Source: Kitagawia praeruptora
Taxonomy: Eukaryota > Streptophyta > Magnoliopsida > Apiales > Apiaceae
Direction of reading: 5' to 3'
NCBI GenBank assembly: GCA_037693485.1
Contig: CM075353.1
Coordinates: 2,800,001 to 2,864,000, forward strand
Length of the DNA: 64,000 nt
In this document: piece after piece, positions 59,623 through 64,000 of the stretch
How the letters are laid out: the number at the start of each line of letters is the position of its first letter
Position numbering within the stretch: the stretch's first letter is position 1
The notes under the pieces: generated by a model
What the model was told of the DNA's origin: nothing
The model's input: the letters and a program-made list of their open reading frames with translations, nothing else
The model's database searches: none
Made by a program: the position numbers and the translations under genes

Positions 59623-60466
59623 GCCCTGAGGATGACCTCAGGGAAGTCTCCTGAGGACATGTGATTTTGAATGTAAATAATAATGGCAAATCTGTAAATA
59701 TCCCCACACCCCCCTGTATTTACATAAATAGCCCTCTATTTTGTATTTTACAGTGTTCTAAAAATCGTGACTCGGATCGACTCGGTGAACCTACCGAGTC
59801 ACGAGTACTCGGATTAATCGGGGAGTACTCGGAATGAGTACTCGGATCAAAAATCGGATATATTAAAAAATTAATTTTATAAATTAAAATTATTAATATA
59901 AATATATATCATTGAATAAATCAAATATTATAGCAAAATTGAAATTAACTGAAATAATGCATATTACTCCTATTCTTGTCACTATACATTTCCATAAATA
60001 ACACAAAAAATATTAATTTCAATTCATACTCGATGATTTAAACTTGAAAATAAGATGAATTTCAGACTCATATAGGTAAAAATCATCAATTTTATACACA
60101 AATCGGTTATAAATAAACTATATAGTGAGATGAATGAGGGAATTTTGGAAGATTTTTGATTAAATAATTAGGTTATTATGTTGATTTAATATTTTGACGC
60201 TTTTTTTCATTTTTATAAATTTTTTACTGTTCAATCCGAGTTGGACCGAGTTTAATCCGAGTTGGACCGAGTTTAATCCGAGTTATGCCGAGTTGACCCG
60301 AGTTAAGCTCAAAACCGAGTTATCATCCGAGTAATACAAAATCAGCTCGGAAATGAGTCCGAGTCCGAGTACTCGGCCGAGTACTCGGCCGAGTCGGCCG
60401 ATTTTTAGAACACTGGTATTTTATAATGTCTTAACCTCAGGGTGTTACCTGAGGATGACCTCAGGT
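59623..60466. mobile_element. Small CCTGAGG-repeat palindromic element, split by a hAT element
   Basis: The left end 'ccctgaggatgacctcaggg' near 59,623 and the block 'tcctgaggacatg' are mirrored at 60,434-60,466 ('aacctcagggtgtt', 'cctgaggatgacctcagg'). Without the nested hAT element it would be about 180 bp. It interrupts the PPR piece, but no target duplication was found, so its class is open. Confidence 0.45.
59751..60415. mobile_element. Non-autonomous hAT element, 665 bp
   Basis: 8 bp duplication GTATTTTA (59743-59750 and 60416-60423). 17 bp perfect inverted ends CAGTGTTCTAAAAATCG. Subterminal regions are packed with 'gagtactcgg' on the left and 'ccgagttggaccgagtt' on the right. No coding sequence. 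Confidence 0.9.
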
Positions 60467-60581
60467 CAATTATTGAAAGACCGGTTGTACATGGGTATTG
60501 TCGAAGAAGCACTGTTAATGTTTGGCCTCTAAGGAAGGAGAATATACAATATTTAATGGCAGTACATTTATTAGTGTTATG

Positions 60582-60849
60582 CATGGTTGTAAAAATCGGT
60601 AATCGGTATAAATTGGTTGAGTGATCGATTTAGGATTAATCGGATAATCGAGGATTAATCGGAAGAATTAATCGGAGTATTAATCGGATATTATAATAAT
60701 ATTTAATATATTAGCCTAATTTATAATTAAACATATCATTTTAAATAAATTCATAGGATTAATCGGATTTCAAAAATCGAATCGATTGTTTACCTTACAG
60801 AGGATTAATCGGGAATTAATCGATTGAATCGGGAATTTTTAGAACCACG
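60582..60849. mobile_element. Non-autonomous hAT element, 268 bp
   Basis: 8 bp duplication GTGTTATG (60574-60581 and 60850-60857). Ends CATGGTTGTAAAAATCGG and the inverse of CGTGGTTCTAAAAATTCC. Packed with 'ggattaatcgg' repeats. It splits the PPR coding sequence in the TFISVM|VACTHAG region. Confidence 0.85.
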
Positions 60850-61469
60850 GTGTTATGGTTGCTTGTACTCATGCCGGATTAGTTGAAGAGGGTAGTAGAT
60901 GACTTTTTTTTTTTTTTTTTTGAAAGGGGGTAGTAGATGACTTAAGAATATGACTTGTGATTTGTCTATTATTCCGTAAATTGAGCATTATGGGTGTATG
61001 GTTGATCTCTTATGCAAGGCTAGTCTTCAAGAAGATGTATACACAGCATGAGAATGGTTTAAAATGTCAATAAATTTATTTAGTTTTTGCTAGGAAAATA
61101 GTTTTTTCTAAATGATTATTTTTATTCTAGTTTTTAAAATTAAAATATTTTTCTTAGTTAAACCGATATTTTTTAAAAAAATATTATCATATATTATTAA
61201 ATATCAATTAGTAAAATATATTATAATTAATAATATTAGTAAAAAAGGTTAAATTAAAAAAATCTACAAATTTGTTTAGTTTTTAGCTAATAATTACTTT
61301 TAACTTGTAAATTTATTTATAAATAGTTAACCATGGTTAAATGTGATACAAATTCTCATAGTTTATTAAAGTTTGTTGGGTTATTTTGGAAAAAAAAATA
61401 GTTGGTAGGTTAAATCGCAAAAAACTTGAAAGTTTGTTTGGTTTTTTTGGTTAATAACTCAAATTAAAA

Positions 61470-62275
61470 TAAACTGATTCTCATGAGAAGAGAGAACAAA
61501 TCCAATATAGGGATAGAAAAATTCTATCAATGAGATACTAAAACTCTCAATATAAAAAGAAATTATTGAAAAAAAAAAGTGGATCAAGAAAAATTAATAA
61601 AAATAGAGTTCATTATCAACCAAAAAACTAATAATACCCCCAACAAAAATATAGTTTTAGCTTTTTAAAAAGAGAAGTATATCAGGAAGGTCTTAGGTAC
61701 CCCATTCTCTTTAAGTAATTCTCCAATTGAACTAAACTAGTTGGGCCGTGGGCGATACTTCCAATCCTTTGTGTTGCATTTAGTTTGAGTTGAAATTTTA
61801 AATTTTAAATTTGTGTATGTTTATGCCAGATTCGATCTGGATATTATCATTTCCTGGATGGTGCAAGATTATGATCAACCTAATTTACCTCACCCGGCAA
61901 AATCAAATTTTGTATATAAAAGTAACATGGGATGATTTGGACAATATTTGAAGCTGATACAACACTGGACAGTGCTCACTGTGTAAGAGAGCCAGAACCA
62001 AAAGTTTAAATTTGATGGGTATGAAAGTAAGGGTAAACAAAAAGCAACTGCATAATAGTAAACACAGCAAGCGAAAGCTAAACAGTTGATCCGTATCCAT
62101 ATTAAGAATTTAAGAATTGTTTCACCAACCTTTATACCCCCCACAATGATTTCCCAATTTCAACTTACAAAGGATACATAACTTCCGCATGGAAACTATG
62201 TCCCTCACTTTACATGTTCTTGCAGTAATGCAGACTACCGGAAGAATAGACACATTCTTCACAAATAAATACCTA
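61470..62275. other. Intergenic sequence and 3' UTR of the ankyrin-like gene
   Basis: No coding content recognised. The part nearest 62,275 should be the 3' UTR of the minus-strand gene. Frames here (61,890-62,144) show no known domain. Confidence 0.4.
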
Positions 62276-62629
62276 TCAAGTTTCGTGTTGTACTACTGGT
62301 TTTGGCTTTTGATTTTTACCTTTCTTTGCTTTATTCTTCTCTTGCATTTTCTTTTTCTTTGCTTCAGCTGTAATCCATGTGTAATTGGGAGGAATTACAA
62401 ACGGATCTTGAACATTTTCTATTCTGCCACTAGTGGAAGGACTTGAATGTTGGTATGGGGCTTTTATCCACTGAAACCAAGATGAGTTCGAGGACTGATT
62501 TATTACTGAATCATCTTGGCTTCCTGTAGGACTTGACGGTGGAGTAGAGAACTCATCCAACGGTTCCAACTCTTCAAACTTTGTAAAAGTAACCAGCACC
62601 CTGATGGTGGGAATCACCGGTATAGCAAC
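62276..62629 (-). CDS. Last exon of an ANKRD13-like ankyrin-repeat protein (partial)
   Basis: Begins at a splice acceptor (ggttcag/GTTGC, exon start 62,629) and runs 117 codons to TGA at 62,276. VAIPVIPTIRVLVTFTKFEE is the end of the GPCR-chaperone (ANKRD13) domain of plant ankyrin proteins. A Ser/Pro-rich linker and DPFVIPPNYTWITAEAKKKK follow, then a Lys-rich tail ending VVQHET. The preceding exons, with the ankyrin repeats, were not found up to 64,000 and probably lie beyond the right edge. The C-terminus looks intact. Confidence 0.8.
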   Translation of the reverse strand, partial: VAIPVIPTIRVLVTFTKFEELEPLDEFSTPPSSPTGSQDDSVINQSSNSSWFQWIKAPYQHSSPSTSGRIENVQDPFVIPPNYTWITAEAKKKKMQEKNKAKKGKNQKPKPVVQHET

Positions 62630-63674
62630 CTGAACCATATAACGCTTGTCAGTTTAATCGTAACAGTAAAACTGCAGCACAAATGTAGGAAAATACATAA
62701 TTACAAACAAGGGACCAAATACATAAAACACAGACGAATCTTGTGTTGTCTAATGAACTCCTACATTATAGAAACCTAGGTGGCAACAATACTACATTAT
62801 AGAAGTCTGAACATAGTTATAGAAATCTTAACTCATCCATCCAATTCAAAGTCCTCGGCAAACAAATCTATTCTCCACTTGGACCATTACAATATCAAAT
62901 CTATAAAAAGTAAAAAGTTCGAGGGAAGAAGCTGAAGTGTTCGTCAAAAACCTCGACTGTAATATATTTTGAACTCCGATTAACCAAAGCTTACTCTACC
63001 TATTGATTCAAGCAATCATTCACTTAAGGATGAAGGACGGGCTATGGGAATAGTTAATGCTGTCTTATTCAAGAATATCCCCCCAAATATTTCTCTCTTC
63101 CGTGTTTCCTGTTTTTATACCTTATTCACGAGGAAATGCAGTAGGTGCTGTTATGGGATTGAAGTTAACAGTAATTAGCATGAGTCATGAGTGCATTTCG
63201 AGGAATCACGAGCTGGTAATATTTGTAAAAAAGGGCCAGTAGGTGAACTAAGAGATACAATTCAACGAATCATAATTAGTACTTCGTAAGCACCCTAAAT
63301 TCCATCCCTAACTCAAATCAAATATACCCAAGTATTTTATAGCCCTCTAAAATAAGTTGCTATCTACTAATTAAAGATATTTGGAATCCGGTAGACCTGG
63401 CCCTGCACATGGCTCTTACGGGGCCTTTTATATTTGTTATTTTCATAAACGTACTAGGAAAAAACAAATATAATAATACAGTGAAGCAATATCATTTAGC
63501 AGTTCATGGAAAGCTTATGAGTCGTATTCTTTTCTTTATCTATATATCAAGCCACATCTTCTAATGATGCAAGTAAATTCCCAGAGGGGAAGAAAAAATA
63601 ATATCTATTCAATCAACTACAGCTTTTACATCTGGTCGGGGGAACAATTGATGCAGAGCACAAAATCAAAAAAT
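62630..63674. other. Presumed intron of the ankyrin-like gene, no exon recognised
   Basis: AT-rich with scattered stops. No further exon of the minus-strand gene could be recognised by translation. Confidence 0.4.
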
Positions 63675-63683
63675 TAATTGTAA

Positions 63684-63966
63684 GGCTTAATGACCTTTTG
63701 GCCCTTCAAGTTTGCGCAGTTATACCCATAAAGTCCTAAGGTTTAAAGTCGTTCCTTTTTGCCCCTCCAACTTCAGAAATATACCTTTTAGCCACTTTAC
63801 CGTCATCTTTTTAACACAAAACCGTCGCCTTTTAAAGGCCAAAGACGACATTTTGTGGCTAAAAGGTACATTTTTGAAGTTGGAGGGGCGAAAAGGAACT
63901 ACTTTAAACCTTAGGGCTTTATGGGTATAACTGCGCAAACTTGAAGGGCCAAAAGGTCATTAAGCC
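63684..63966. mobile_element. MULE-type MITE, 283 bp, nearly complete palindrome
   Basis: 9 bp duplication TAATTGTAA (63675-63683 and 63967-63975). Inverted arms of about 125 bp start GGCTTAATGACCTTTTGGCC and include 'caagtttgcgcagttatacc'. The nearly identical 72-codon frames on both strands are a consequence of the palindrome. Confidence 0.85.
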
Positions 63967-64000
63967 TAATTGTAATTACATTAAATGTCTTAGTAAAGAT

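Larger units (their letters stand above)
59442..61060 (+). pseudogene. Captured PPR (pentatricopeptide repeat) gene fragment in three pieces
   Basis: Piece 1 (59,442-59,620): CAHLGALDLGKDIHLYVM, stop, NGFELDVYIG. This is a PLS-class PPR pattern (LGALDLGK.IH.YV..NG.ELDV..G). Piece 2 (60,465-60,581): with small frameshifts, HGY, VEEALLMFGL, RKENIQ, then TFISVM. Piece 3 (60,858-61,060): VACTHAGLVEEG and then IEHYGCMVDLLCKASLQEDV, the E-motif-proximal pattern. Removing one copy of the 8 bp duplication and the hAT element rejoins TFISVM to VACTHAGLVEEG. Stops and shifts make it a pseudogene. PPR proteins normally bind organellar RNA. Confidence 0.8.
59082..61460. mobile_element. Pack-MULE with ~358 bp terminal inverted repeats carrying a PPR gene fragment
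   Basis: Perfect 9 bp duplication AAATTAAAA (59073-59081 and 61461-61469). The left arm 59,082-59,440 and right arm 61,103-61,460 are inverted copies, best conserved in 'caacaaactttcaagttttt' and 'gcgatttaacctaccaacta'. Long inverted arms and a 9 bp duplication are Mutator-like hallmarks. Between the arms is host gene sequence of PPR type instead of a transposase, itself interrupted by three smaller elements. Confidence 0.85.

Noticed and set aside
63712..63938. Two nearly identical 72-codon frames on opposite strands
   Set aside because: They arise from the palindromic arms of the MULE-type MITE.

Overview
The window is nuclear DNA from a flowering plant. Support comes from spliced genes with GT-AG introns, a VAMP72-type R-SNARE, a plant-type COQ6, a nuclear copy of mitochondrial rps1, and a very dense load of plant transposons (Copia, long solo LTRs, hAT, MULE, Helitron, Stowaway and Tourist MITEs, SINE). 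A eudicot, perhaps an asterid, fits best, but the sequence does not fix the species.

Layout. Positions 1-4,300 hold the end of an unrecognised reading frame, a foldback element, a Stowaway MITE and a decayed relic of the array that follows. About 4,310-18,205 is a higher-order tandem array whose units each carry a ~73 bp antisense fragment of the 3' end of a plastid-type 16S rRNA. Eight copies alternate between types A and B. A SINE sits only in the first and third A units. A degenerate 5.6 kb Copia element (itself invaded by a hAT element) and a 434 bp solo LTR have landed inside the array. Positions 18,650-19,370 hold two adjoining Tourist-like MITEs.

The gene island is 21,270-33,075. It has a five-exon VAMP72 gene (+) and, convergent with it, a nine-exon COQ6 gene (-) whose introns have collected a solo LTR, a SINE fragment, a Helitron end and an LTR-like piece. 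Just upstream of COQ6, on the same strand, is an open rps1-like frame transferred from the mitochondrion. Two of the three genes would therefore encode mitochondrial proteins.

From 33 to 61.5 kb almost everything is mobile DNA: Helitrons with CTAG ends and terminal hairpins, some nested; a GC-rich insertion with a 9 bp target duplication; an AT-rich region of long direct and inverted repeats; and a 4.1 kb solo LTR with a perfect 5 bp duplication. Next comes a train of at least seven elements (48,038-58,430), each bounded by a TA-dinucleotide microsatellite. Several of these otherwise different elements share a small GCCCC-loop-GGGGC hairpin. The largest (about 7.26 kb) carries fragments of at least four host genes: a DUF2439 protein, a cytochrome P450, an Enhancer-of-polycomb-like protein and condensin subunit 1. 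A Pack-MULE with ~358 bp terminal inverted repeats and a 9 bp duplication (59,082-61,460) carries a pentatricopeptide-repeat (PPR) gene fragment cut by two hAT elements and a small palindromic element. The window ends with the last exon of an ankyrin-repeat ANKRD13-like gene (-) and a MULE-type MITE.

The most unusual items are the 16S-derived higher-order array, the TA-microsatellite element train with its shared hairpin and gene-capturing member, and the rps1 transfer beside COQ6. All family assignments were made by eye from translated sequence and motif recognition; no searches were run.
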